Assembly: GCA_023446735.1 (NCBI GenBank)
Contig: JAEXPQ010000342.1
Span: 1-13,592, forward strand
Direction: 5' to 3'
From: Verrucomicrobiota bacterium
GTDB taxonomy: Bacteria > Verrucomicrobiota > Verrucomicrobiia > Opitutales > Opitutaceae
DNA length: 13,592 nt
The notes under the pieces were generated by a model. The model did not search any database, was not told where the DNA came from, and saw only the letters and a list, made by a program, of their open reading frames with translations. The stretch's first letter is position 1, and each line of letters starts with the position of its first letter. The position numbers and the translations under genes were made by a program. Below, one piece after another: positions 1 through 6,986 of the stretch.

Positions 1-107
1 TCACGGTGTACTTTGAGCGCTACGGCTGGTCGGTCCGCGTGAGCGACCGCTACCGTTCCGAGAACCGCCAATACATCACCACCTTCGGGCCCCCGAACCC
101 CGGCGGC
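1..107 (+). repeat. Inverted repeat, left arm (TonB-receptor coding sequence)
   Basis: This segment is the reverse complement of 386-492 with 9 mismatches in 107 positions (about 92% identity). The two arms are separated by about 278 bp. Both arms are coding sequence of TonB-receptor genes that converge here. Confidence 0.85.
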
Positions 108-164
108 CGCAGGAACGGAACGGTCAACGAAGCGAGCAACCGGGTGCCCGGTCAGAACTTGTAG
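1..164 (+). pseudogene. 3' fragment of a truncated TonB-dependent receptor copy (left-edge partial)
   Basis: Reading from base 3, the plus strand encodes a 53-residue tail ending at TAG (162-164). Its first 35 codons (3-107) match residues 814-848 of the complete TonB receptor on the opposite strand with three amino-acid changes (V/L, V/A, D/N) and six silent changes. They include the motifs YFERYGWS and YRSENRQYITTFGPPNPGG. After the two glycines the similarity stops abruptly: 18 unrelated residues ending in GQNL follow, where the complete gene has 77 more residues of beta-barrel ending in an aromatic residue. The last strands and the C-terminal aromatic signal used for outer-membrane assembly are therefore missing, so the product is probably non-functional. 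The rest of the gene lies outside the window. Its stop overlaps the end of the convergent gene by 13 bp. Alternative: a chimeric assembly join, although the sequence divergence argues against a simple fold-back. Confidence 0.7.
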
Positions 165-2929
165 GCCGCGCCGAACGAGTAGGAGGCGCCGTACTTCTGG
201 AAGTTGATGACCTGCCGCGGATCGTCGTTGTTGTAGGTGACGAGCGGCTCGTTCGTGAGGTTGTAGCCCTGGAGGAAGATCGAGAGGTTCTTCAGCCGGC
301 TGGTCTTCGGGAAGGTGTAGCTGAGCTGGGCGTCGACGACGCTTTCGGGCTGGGCCATGGAGAAGCCGCCGCTGGGGCTGACGTCACCGCCGGGATTCGG
401 GGGACCGAAGGTGGTGATGTATTGGCGGTTCTCGGAACGGTAGCGGTTGCTCACGCGGGCGGACCAGCCATAGCGCTCGAAGTACAGCGTGATCTGGCCG
501 ACCTTCTCGGAGAGACCGGCCAGGGGCGCGTCGCCTCCGGTCGGGCCCCAGGGCTTGATGCTGCTCTTGGTGAGGGCGGCGCCGAACTGGAGACCGAAGC
601 CCTTGAGGTTCTCGTTGAGCAACTCGCTGGCGAGCACGAGCGAGAACTCGAGGCCTTTGATGACGCCGCCGTCGCCGTTCATCGGCTGGGAGACGACACC
701 TTGCTGCAGCGCCGGGCTGCTGGTGGTGGTGAACGGATACCCGGAGAAGTCGGCCAGCGCGTTTTGCTCGTAGATGAAGTTGCGGAGCTTCTTCACGAAA
801 CCCGTGAGCGCGAAGTAGCCCTTGCTGTCCTTGAAATAGCGCTCGTAGGAGAGGTCCGCTGAGTCGGCGACCCACGGACGGATCCGGCTGTTGCCGCCGC
901 CGCCGCTCCAGGGGCTCTGGGAGAGGTCGGTGGAGTCGGCCTTGGCCGGGTCGTAGCCGAACGTGCGCGAGGCGCGCATGTCGTACATGCGGGGCCGGGC
1001 GATCTGGCGGGCGACGCTGAAGCGGACGACGCTGCTGTCCGTGAGCTCGAAGTTGAGGTTCAGGCTGGGGGAGAACTGCGTGTACTTGTCGCCGTCCTCG
1101 ACCGCCGTGACGGTGTTGCCGTTGGCGGAGTACCCCTTGGATGTCTGGTCGGTGGTGATGAGACGGAAGCCGACATTGCCGGTGACCGGGATCGAGCCGG
1201 CCTTGGTCTTGATCTCAAGCTGCGAGTAGAGCTGGCCGACCTTCTCCCAGATTTGGAAGCGCCGGGCGACGAAGTCGGTGCCGGTGTTGGGCACGAAGTC
1301 GAACAGGCTCTCGTAGGCGGAGAGCGGGTCGAAGGCGTAGATGTCGCCGAGGCCGAGGAAGGCCATGCTGGTGGTGCCGACCTTCGTGGGCAGCGGGGCG
1401 GTGGCGACGCCGTTCTTCAGGACCGGGAAACCGGAGGGACCTTCGCCGTCCTTCTTGTAGCGGTCGGTGTAGTTGACGCCGATCTCGACGGCCGAGAAGA
1501 AGCTGGTCTCCAGCTCATGGCGGGTGAAGAGCTTGGCCTGGGCGAGCATGTCCTTCGATTGAAACGCCTTGTAGTAGCCCGGGGAGCCGGTGGTGGGGAA
1601 CTTCCACGATTGCCAGCCCTGCGGATCCGAGAGCTTGAGCACGCTGCCGTCGGCGTAGTTGAGCGTGGAGGTGATGACCGGGATGGAGGCGGGGTTGAGC
1701 TTGACGGTCATCGTGTCCGGGTTCGCGGAGACACCGAGGGAGCCGACGCCGCTCCAGAGCTCGAGGTTAACGTCATGACGCGATACGTACGAGTAGCTGA
1801 CATCGAACGTGACCGGCCAGTCGGTCTTCTTGCCCAGCTCGACGTTCCAGCCGATCGCGAAGGGCTTGTCCTCGCGCACGAAGGTGTCGTTGCGCACGAC
1901 GGGTTGGACGTTGGTGAACGTGCTGTTCGTGATCAGGCCGTTGCTTGCGGTGTAGCCGGGTTTGATCGCCGCGGAGCTCCACCAGAGCGGAATCTCCATG
2001 CCGCGCAGCAGTTGGTTCTCCTCGAACTGGGAGTAGAACACGTCGAGAGTGCTGTGGATGTTCTCGTTGGGCTTGAACTCAAGGACGCCCATCACGCCGT
2101 CGCGATCGAGCACGCTGTTGCGCACATACGATTTGGTGCCGCCGAGGGCGAAGTTGCCCGCGGAGTCGGTGGGGTAGCCCCAGGCTTGGAATTGCTCGCC
2201 GGCGAAGGGCTTGCTGGAGTGAGAGAAGCCGATCGCGATGCCGACGCGGTCGTCGGCCAGCTGGTCGATGTAGGAGACGTTGAAGCGGTTGCCGGTGGCG
2301 CTCGCGCTCGGAGTGAGGGCGCCGAGCTGGTTCCACTCGTAGTAGCCGTTGACGGCGATGACCCGGCTGGACTTGTCGAGCGGGCGCACGGTGCGCAGGT
2401 CGATCGTGCCGGCAAGGCCCTGGCCGATGAGGTTGGGCGAGGCGGTCTTGTAGACGACCACCGAACTGAGGAGGTCGGCGGGGTACTGGTCGAACTCGAC
2501 GGCCCGGTTCATGCCGGTGGAGACCTGCTCGCGGCCGTTGAGCAGACCGGTGCTGAAGTCGCCGGTGAGACCGCGGATGCTGATGGCCTGGCTGCGGCCG
2601 TTGGAGCGTTGGGTGGTGAGACCGGTGAGGCGGGTGAGGGCGTCGGCGATGCTGATGTCGGGCAGCTTGCCGATGTCCTCGGCGGCGATGACCTCGGTGA
2701 CGACCGCCTGCGTCTGCTTCATCTCGGCGGCGGCGGCGAGGCTGCCGGCGAAGCCGCTGGTGACGGTGTAGTCGTCCAGCACGACAATCTCTTCCTTGGC
2801 TTTGGCTGGAGTCGCGGCGGGGTCGGACTGGGCGAGGCCGGTGAGCGGCGCCTGGAGGAGCAGGAGCGAAGCGGCGAGGCCTCGGGCGAGGTCGCGGCGT
2901 TGGGGTTGGGGCTTGGCGTTCGGGTGCAT
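152..2929 (-). CDS. TonB-dependent outer-membrane receptor
   Basis: The protein is 925 aa, a normal length for large TonB-dependent transporters, which import bulky ligands such as oligosaccharides through the outer membrane using TonB/ExbBD energy. A signal peptide is visible (hydrophobic core about residues 17-33, cleavage near GLAQ-SD). A TonB-box-like stretch EEIVVLDDY lies at about 46-54. The plug domain at about 70-183 contains EDIGKLPDISIADALTRLTG, the SIRG motif and GTIDLRTVRPLD, as in the Xanthomonas/Caulobacter-type family. The remainder is a beta-barrel, with a TNEP motif near the end and a terminal phenylalanine (AAYKF). The ATG at 2929 is chosen because it gives the signal peptide; no Shine-Dalgarno sequence precedes it. 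The gene is divergent from the GH13 enzyme, so an alpha-glucan or maltodextrin ligand is a reasonable guess, but the substrate cannot be read from the sequence. At its 3' end it meets a truncated copy of itself. Confidence 0.93.
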   Translation of the reverse strand: MHPNAKPQPQRRDLARGLAASLLLLQAPLTGLAQSDPAATPAKAKEEIVVLDDYTVTSGFAGSLAAAAEMKQTQAVVTEVIAAEDIGKLPDISIADALTRLTGLTTQRSNGRSQAISIRGLTGDFSTGLLNGREQVSTGMNRAVEFDQYPADLLSSVVVYKTASPNLIGQGLAGTIDLRTVRPLDKSSRVIAVNGYYEWNQLGALTPSASATGNRFNVSYIDQLADDRVGIAIGFSHSSKPFAGEQFQAWGYPTDSAGNFALGGTKSYVRNSVLDRDGVMGVLEFKPNENIHSTLDVFYSQFEENQLLRGMEIPLWWSSAAIKPGYTASNGLITNSTFTNVQPVVRNDTFVREDKPFAIGWNVELGKKTDWPVTFDVSYSYVSRHDVNLELWSGVGSLGVSANPDTMTVKLNPASIPVITSTLNYADGSVLKLSDPQGWQSWKFPTTGSPGYYKAFQSKDMLAQAKLFTRHELETSFFSAVEIGVNYTDRYKKDGEGPSGFPVLKNGVATAPLPTKVGTTSMAFLGLGDIYAFDPLSAYESLFDFVPNTGTDFVARRFQIWEKVGQLYSQLEIKTKAGSIPVTGNVGFRLITTDQTSKGYSANGNTVTAVEDGDKYTQFSPSLNLNFELTDSSVVRFSVARQIARPRMYDMRASRTFGYDPAKADSTDLSQSPWSGGGGNSRIRPWVADSADLSYERYFKDSKGYFALTGFVKKLRNFIYEQNALADFSGYPFTTTSSPALQQGVVSQPMNGDGGVIKGLEFSLVLASELLNENLKGFGLQFGAALTKSSIKPWGPTGGDAPLAGLSEKVGQITLYFERYGWSARVSNRYRSENRQYITTFGPPNPGGDVSPSGGFSMAQPESVVDAQLSYTFPKTSRLKNLSIFLQGYNLTNEPLVTYNNDDPRQVINFQKYGASYSFGAAYKF
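386..492 (-). repeat. Inverted repeat, right arm (inside the complete TonB receptor gene)
   Basis: This arm is the partner of the left-edge copy and encodes residues about 814-848 of the complete receptor. Most differences between the arms are at third codon positions, which points to an old duplication that evolved as coding sequence before one copy was broken. Confidence 0.85.
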
Positions 2930-3246
2930 GACGGGGTGGATCGGGTGCAGAGCGGTTGTTGGTTGCCGGGGTGTCTGGGATACGAGCCACGGCCGAAGGG
3001 GGCGGTCGGGGCTCCGTGTTGTGGCGGAAGCGTGCGCACGGCCACGCGCGCCGCCACCGGCTTTGTTTTCAAAATACTGCGATGGTGCGGAGAAAACATG
3101 GATAGGCCGGCCGGGGCGACGCCGAAGCCGGGGCGCAGCGAGGCTCGCGGTCCTGAGCGCAAGACCCTCCGGCCGAACACCAGACGCCCTCCGGCGACAG
3201 CGACGCCGTGTTTCCTGGAGGGGCGCCGCTCGCCGGCGGACTGCAT

Positions 3247-3268
3247 CGACCCTGCCTACCGAGGGAGC
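3247..3268 (+). repeat. 22-nt direct repeat, copy 1
   Basis: The sequence begins CGACCCTGCCTACCGAGG and differs from the second copy at one position (A instead of G). The copies start 41 bp apart. The function is unknown; they could be regulator-binding sites or part of a dispersed intergenic repeat. Confidence 0.75.
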
Positions 3269-3287
3269 ATGGTCCGGCGACGAGTGC

Positions 3288-3309
3288 CGACCCTGCCTGC
3301 CGAGGGAGC
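3288..3309 (+). repeat. 22-nt direct repeat, copy 2
   Basis: This copy begins CGACCCTGCCTGCCGAGG and has 21 of 22 bases identical to copy 1. Its right half continues into a 23-nt block (3300-3322) that resembles 10766-10788 at 19 of 23 positions, suggesting a repeat family spread through intergenic regions. Confidence 0.75.
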
Positions 3310-3374
3310 GGGCGCCGTTGCGTCGCTCGCTAGTGTCGATGTTTCGGTGACGGCTGGCGGTCTTGAATCTAGGT

Positions 3375-3390
3375 CCGACCCTGCGGTCGG
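3375..3390 (+). other. Small GC hairpin upstream of the amylase gene
   Basis: CCGACC-CTGC-GGTCGG forms a perfect 6-bp stem with a 4-nt loop. It includes the GACCCTGC core found in the two direct repeats just upstream. No T-tract follows directly, so it is not an obvious terminator; it may be a dyad operator or a leader-RNA hairpin. Confidence 0.4.
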
Positions 3391-3487
3391 GTTGTCGGCT
3401 CGCGCCTAAGTTTTCTCCGGAGGATGCAAGTCCTCTCCCGGGCCGGCCGTTTGCGCCGGGCGCGCGCCTCGGCAGATTCGCGGCACC

Positions 3488-5965
3488 ATGTTTACCGCCG
3501 CCCGCCGTATCGGAATTGTTGCCGTAGTGTTGTTCGGCGCCGCCGCCGCCCGCTCAGGGCCGGAGATGGCGCCGGTGGCCGTCCCGCGCCTCACCCATCC
3601 CGGCGCCGGGCAGACGGTCTACTTCGTGCTCACCGACCGCTTCGCCAACGGCAGCCCGGCCAACGACCGCGGCGGGTTCCCCGGCGGGCCCGACGACCAC
3701 GGCTTCGACCCGACGCGCATCTCGCACTTCCACGGCGGCGACTTCGTCGGCCTCGCGGCCCGGCTCGACTACCTGAAGGAGCTCGGAGTGACGGCCGTGT
3801 GGGTGACTCCACCCTTCAAGAACAAGCCCGTGCAGCGCGGCTCGGCCGGGTACCACGGATACTGGATTCTCGATTTCCTGCAGGTCGACCCCCACCTCGG
3901 CACCAACGACGAGTTCCGCGAGTTCGTCCGCCAGGCCCACGCTCGCGGGCTGAAGGTCTACATGGACATCGTCGTCAACCACACGGCCGACGTGATCCAG
4001 CCGGCCGGCGGCACGCGGTATGTCGACAAGGCGACCGCGCCGTATCGCGACGCCGCGGGCCGGCCCTTCGACGAGCGGGTGGTCGCGTTCAACGGGCTCA
4101 ACGCCCCCGCCGCCTTCCCGGCCCTCGCCGCCGAGACGAGCTTCGCCCGCCGGCCCGGCGTGCCCACCGCCGAGGCTGCCGCGAAAACCCCGGCTTGGCT
4201 CAATGACGTGACGCTCTACCACAACCGCGGCGATGCCACCTTCGTCGGCGAGGACTCCACCCTCGGCGATTTCTCGGGCCTGGACGATCTGTTCACCGAA
4301 CACCCGCGCGTCGTGCACGGTTTCATCGAGATCTTCACGCAGTGGCTGGAGACGACGGGCGTCGACGGCTTCCGGATCGACACGGCGAAGCATGTGAACG
4401 GCGCGTTCTGGCAGGCGTTCAGCCCGGCGATCCGCGCCCGCGCCCGCGAGCTGGGCCGGCCGGACTTCCTCCAGTTCGGCGAAGTGTACAACGAGGCGGG
4501 TGATCCGGCGTTCCTCGCCGAGTTCTCGACCGGAACCATCCCGATCGACACCACGCTCGACTTCGGCTTTTTCGCCGCCGCGCGGCGCTTCGTCGCGCAG
4601 CAGGGCACCGCCGCGGCGCTGGCGGACTTCTTCGCGCGGGACGACTACTACACCGACCACGACAGCAATGTCCACGCGACGCCCACGTTCCTCGGCAACC
4701 ACGACGCCGGCCGCTTCGCCTACCTCGTACGGCAGGACAACCCCGGCGCCACGCCGGCGCAGGTGGCCGCGCTCGTGCGCCTCGGCCACGGGCTGCTCTA
4801 TCTCTCCCGCGGCCAGCCGGTGGTGTACTACGGCGACGAACAGGGCATGGTCGGACGCGGCGGTGTGGACATGCAGGCCCGCGAGGACATGTTCGCCGCC
4901 CAGGCTCCGGATTTTCGCGACGCCGCTCTGCTCGCGACCACTCGCACCGGCGCCGACGACAAGTTCGACCCTACTCATCCGTTCTACCGGCTCTTCCGGC
5001 AACTGGGCGCGCTGCGCGCGGCGCATCCGGCGCTGCGAACGGGGGCGATGATCCTGCGGCTCACGGCGGAGCCCGGCCTGTTCGCCTTCTCGCGGATCGA
5101 GCGCGGCGAGCGGATCGAGTACCTCGTGGCGCTGAACAACTCGCGCACGACCACGCTCGCGACCCGTGTTCCGACCGGGCAACCCTCCGGGGCGCGACTG
5201 CAACGGCTCTTCGCGTCGTTTGCTGACGCCGCCGGCGCGGACTCCGGCCAGTCGCTGATCGCCGACGCCGAAGGGGCGGTGCGGCTCTCGTTGCCGCCGC
5301 TCGAGTTCGCCGTGTGGCGCGCCGCGGCCGCCCTGCCGGTCCCGGCGGGGCCGCTGCAGGTGGCGCTCGTCAGTCCCGGCGCGGGTGGCACGTTGGCGCT
5401 TTCCGCCAAGACGATCGACGGGCAGGTGTTTCCGAGCCGGCCCGAGATCCGCGCCGAGGTTACCGGAGGCGACAGCTTCGCGGAGGTCACCTTCCTGCTC
5501 CGGCGCGCGTCGCGCCCCGGGCAGAGCGAGTATCTTGGAACCGACGACACGCCGCCCTATCGCGTGTTTTGGTGCCCGCCGGCCGATCTCGCGCCGGGCG
5601 ACGAACTCACCTTCATCGCGACCGCGAGCGACCTGTGTGGACATCAGGCCACCGCGCGCAGCGACCGAATCCGCGTCGCCGCGGGCGGCGTGACCGGCGG
5701 CATTCCGGGCTCCGCCGTGCCGCGGATCGTTTCGGCCCCGCCCGCGATCGTGCGCTTGCGGCCGGGCGAACCGTTGACACTGGCCGTGCGGGCCGAAGGT
5801 ACGGAGCCGCTGGATTATCAATGGCTGTGCGACGACGCGGAAGTGAAGGGCGCGACCTCCGCGTCGTTCACGGTGACGACGTCGGGCCGCTACGTGGTGC
5901 TCGTGCGCAATCGGGCCGGGACGGCCGTCGCCGAAGGCACCGTGGTCGCCGATCCGGCGCCGTGA
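3488..5965 (+). CDS. Secreted GH13 alpha-amylase-family enzyme with C-terminal Ig-like modules
   Basis: The 825-aa protein has a signal peptide (hydrophobic residues about 8-21) and a GH13 TIM barrel with all four conserved regions: DIVVNH (160-165), GFRIDTAKH (294-302, nucleophile D298), GEVYN (331-335, acid/base E332) and FLGNHD (401-406, D406). YFVLTDRFANG near residue 45 and GYHGYWILDF at 121-130 are typical of the extracellular amylase/cyclodextrin-enzyme side of the family. Domain C ends near FAVWR (607-611). Two beta-sandwich regions follow: about 622-732, an Ig-like linker-type module, and about 747-820, an Ig-like module with the YQW...SGRYVVLVRN pattern. The expected activity is cleavage or transfer at alpha-1,4-glucosidic bonds outside the cytoplasm; exact product specificity is not readable. 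The ATG at 3488 gives the signal peptide, and no Shine-Dalgarno sequence is seen. It is divergent from the TonB receptor, a likely functional partner. Confidence 0.92.
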   Translation: MFTAARRIGIVAVVLFGAAAARSGPEMAPVAVPRLTHPGAGQTVYFVLTDRFANGSPANDRGGFPGGPDDHGFDPTRISHFHGGDFVGLAARLDYLKELGVTAVWVTPPFKNKPVQRGSAGYHGYWILDFLQVDPHLGTNDEFREFVRQAHARGLKVYMDIVVNHTADVIQPAGGTRYVDKATAPYRDAAGRPFDERVVAFNGLNAPAAFPALAAETSFARRPGVPTAEAAAKTPAWLNDVTLYHNRGDATFVGEDSTLGDFSGLDDLFTEHPRVVHGFIEIFTQWLETTGVDGFRIDTAKHVNGAFWQAFSPAIRARARELGRPDFLQFGEVYNEAGDPAFLAEFSTGTIPIDTTLDFGFFAAARRFVAQQGTAAALADFFARDDYYTDHDSNVHATPTFLGNHDAGRFAYLVRQDNPGATPAQVAALVRLGHGLLYLSRGQPVVYYGDEQGMVGRGGVDMQAREDMFAAQAPDFRDAALLATTRTGADDKFDPTHPFYRLFRQLGALRAAHPALRTGAMILRLTAEPGLFAFSRIERGERIEYLVALNNSRTTTLATRVPTGQPSGARLQRLFASFADAAGADSGQSLIADAEGAVRLSLPPLEFAVWRAAAALPVPAGPLQVALVSPGAGGTLALSAKTIDGQVFPSRPEIRAEVTGGDSFAEVTFLLRRASRPGQSEYLGTDDTPPYRVFWCPPADLAPGDELTFIATASDLCGHQATARSDRIRVAAGGVTGGIPGSAVPRIVSAPPAIVRLRPGEPLTLAVRAEGTEPLDYQWLCDDAEVKGATSASFTVTTSGRYVVLVRNRAGTAVAEGTVVADPAP

Positions 5966-6548
5966 GCGTGCGGGCGTGGTCAACCGGCGGCCGGATGACG
6001 GACCGTGGCACGCGTTGGCGGAGCCCAGGGGAGGCGAGAGTCGAGGCGACAAGCGTCGAGAGCCAGATTGCCGAGCGAACCAGTGCGCCCGGCTCACCGG
6101 AACGCGGCGGGCGATCCGGTCCACGCGGCCCTTCGGGGCGCCGGCACCGGTGACGCGTTGAGGATCGTTCCCGGGAGGAACTGGATCTTGGTTGAAACCG
6201 AGGCAGGGGTTCCGATCGCGGCGCTTTCGGACCAGGGAAATCGGTGTGGGTCTCGCGGATCGGCCGGATCAGATCGACCTGCTTCACCGCGATGGTGTGC
6301 CGGGACGGGCAGGAGAACAGATGCCTGCGGCGGGTCTCATTGATGATGGGATCCACGATCTTGGCGCCGTTGGATGGATTGTTGGGCGGCGATCGCCTTC
6401 GCTTGAAGATGGCGGCCAGGCCTTGCAGCCAGCTCGACCCAGGTACGCGATGCGCCCCGCGAGCGAGGATCTAGGCCGTTTGAGGGCTTGGAGAACCGGA
6501 CGATAGCCGGACGGACGAATTTCGCCCCGTCGGCTTCGCAAAAACGAC
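5966..6548. other. Gene-poor stretch between amylase and tRNA-Lys
   Basis: These 583 bp contain no gene I can support and look less GC-extreme than the flanking genes. The longest minus-strand frame stays open from about 6470 to 5868 (first ATG at 6356, beginning MDPIINETRRRHLFS) but has no recognisable domain, runs into the amylase gene and ends in low-complexity Arg/Pro/Ser sequence. Plus-strand frames here are equally featureless. It may be the decayed remnant of a gene or of something once inserted next to the tRNA, but this is speculation. No clear terminator follows the amylase stop. Confidence 0.5.
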
Positions 6549-6580
6549 AAAGCCCTGAACTCGCTGGAGTTCAGGGCTTT
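6549..6580 (-). terminator. Rho-independent terminator of tRNA-Lys
   Basis: A 14-bp perfect stem (AAAGCCCTGAACTC paired with GAGTTCAGGGCTTT) closes a 4-nt loop. It starts 5 nt after the encoded CCA end of the tRNA. On the minus strand it is followed by a T-rich run (TTTTGTCGTTTTT), as expected for intrinsic termination of the tRNA transcript. Confidence 0.88.
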
Positions 6581-6585
6581 GAAAA

Positions 6586-6661
<76 letters not shown>

Positions 6662-6680
6662 ACGGAAAGAAGAGGGGCCG

Positions 6681-6708
6681 AGGTTCCGGAGCGCCGGAAC
6701 CTTGTCAA
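6681..6708 (-). promoter_or_regulatory. Candidate tRNA-Lys promoter with dyad in the spacer
   Basis: On the minus strand a perfect TTGACA (6708-6703) lies 41 bp before the tRNA 5' end, a good -35 candidate. It is immediately followed by a 9-bp inverted repeat with a 4-nt loop (AGGTTCCGG-AGCG-CCGGAACCT, 6681-6702). A good -10 box is not evident at 16-18 bp spacing (AACCTC at 17 bp), so the assignment is tentative. Confidence 0.4.
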
Positions 6709-6907
6709 CCCCGATTTCGGCTCCTTTTCGGCCGAACTTGAGAAGTTGTTTCCGGCCGCCGGGTGGCGTTCCCGCCGGCGGGCGTGCTGGTGCTTGGGTT
6801 CCCGCTCGGTCGGTAACTTGGCGCGGAACGGCCGGGGCAGTCGTTTTTGACCGTGCGCAGCCGGGAATGGACGGCGGGGCGACGGTTGGCTTCAGTCGAG
6901 CGGCTTC

Positions 6908-6925
6908 TACCAAAGTAGTATGCCG
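6908..6925 (+). promoter_or_regulatory. TACCAAAG motif upstream of the sensor kinase gene
   Basis: TACCAAAGTAGTATGCCG lies 61 bp before the preferred kinase start. It contains a short dyad (CTAC-CAAA-GTAG) and sits in one of the few AT-rich spots here. A related sequence occurs before the hydrolase operon. It is a candidate operator or core promoter; the role is inferred only from position and recurrence. Confidence 0.35.
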
Positions 6926-6986
6926 ACTATGTCTGATGGGCCTTTACGACGAAAGGCGGGTGCTTCGGAATTCGGTCCCTTCCCCC

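Larger units (their letters stand above)
2930..3487. other. Divergent intergenic region between receptor and amylase
   Basis: These 558 bp separate two divergently transcribed genes and probably hold both promoters. An AT-rich island at about 3060-3105 (TTTGTTTTCAAAATACTGCG and an AAAACATGG stretch) is the best promoter candidate, although no clear pair of -35 and -10 boxes could be assigned. Two 22-nt direct repeats, a hairpin and a GGAGG next to an out-of-frame ATG are also here. Open frames crossing it are GC-driven and have no recognisable product. Confidence 0.55.

Noticed and set aside
1253..3409. Long plus-strand open frame (about 700 codons) opposite the TonB receptor gene
   Set aside because: It is the antisense shadow of a well-supported gene; the translation is Gly/Val/Asp/Glu-rich without domain motifs, as expected from GC-rich codon structure.
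3424..4206. Open frame starting right after GGAGG at 3419-3423
   Set aside because: The GGAGG abuts the ATG with no spacer, the product is Arg/Pro-rich and most of it lies inside the amylase gene in another frame.
3554..6124. 856-codon minus-strand open frame opposite the amylase gene
   Set aside because: The GH13 motifs on the plus strand are unambiguous; the minus-strand product is Arg/Gly/Glu-rich with no recognisable fold.
6771..6782. Perfect palindrome CCCGCCGGCGGG between tRNA and kinase gene
   Set aside because: Short GC palindromes are expected by chance in this composition, and it has no T-run or evident positional role.
6702..6986. N-terminal extension of the sensor kinase frame
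   Set aside because: It would bury the signal peptide 95 residues or more inside the protein and cover the AT-rich motif at 6908-6925; composition looks non-coding. ATG 6936 remains possible.
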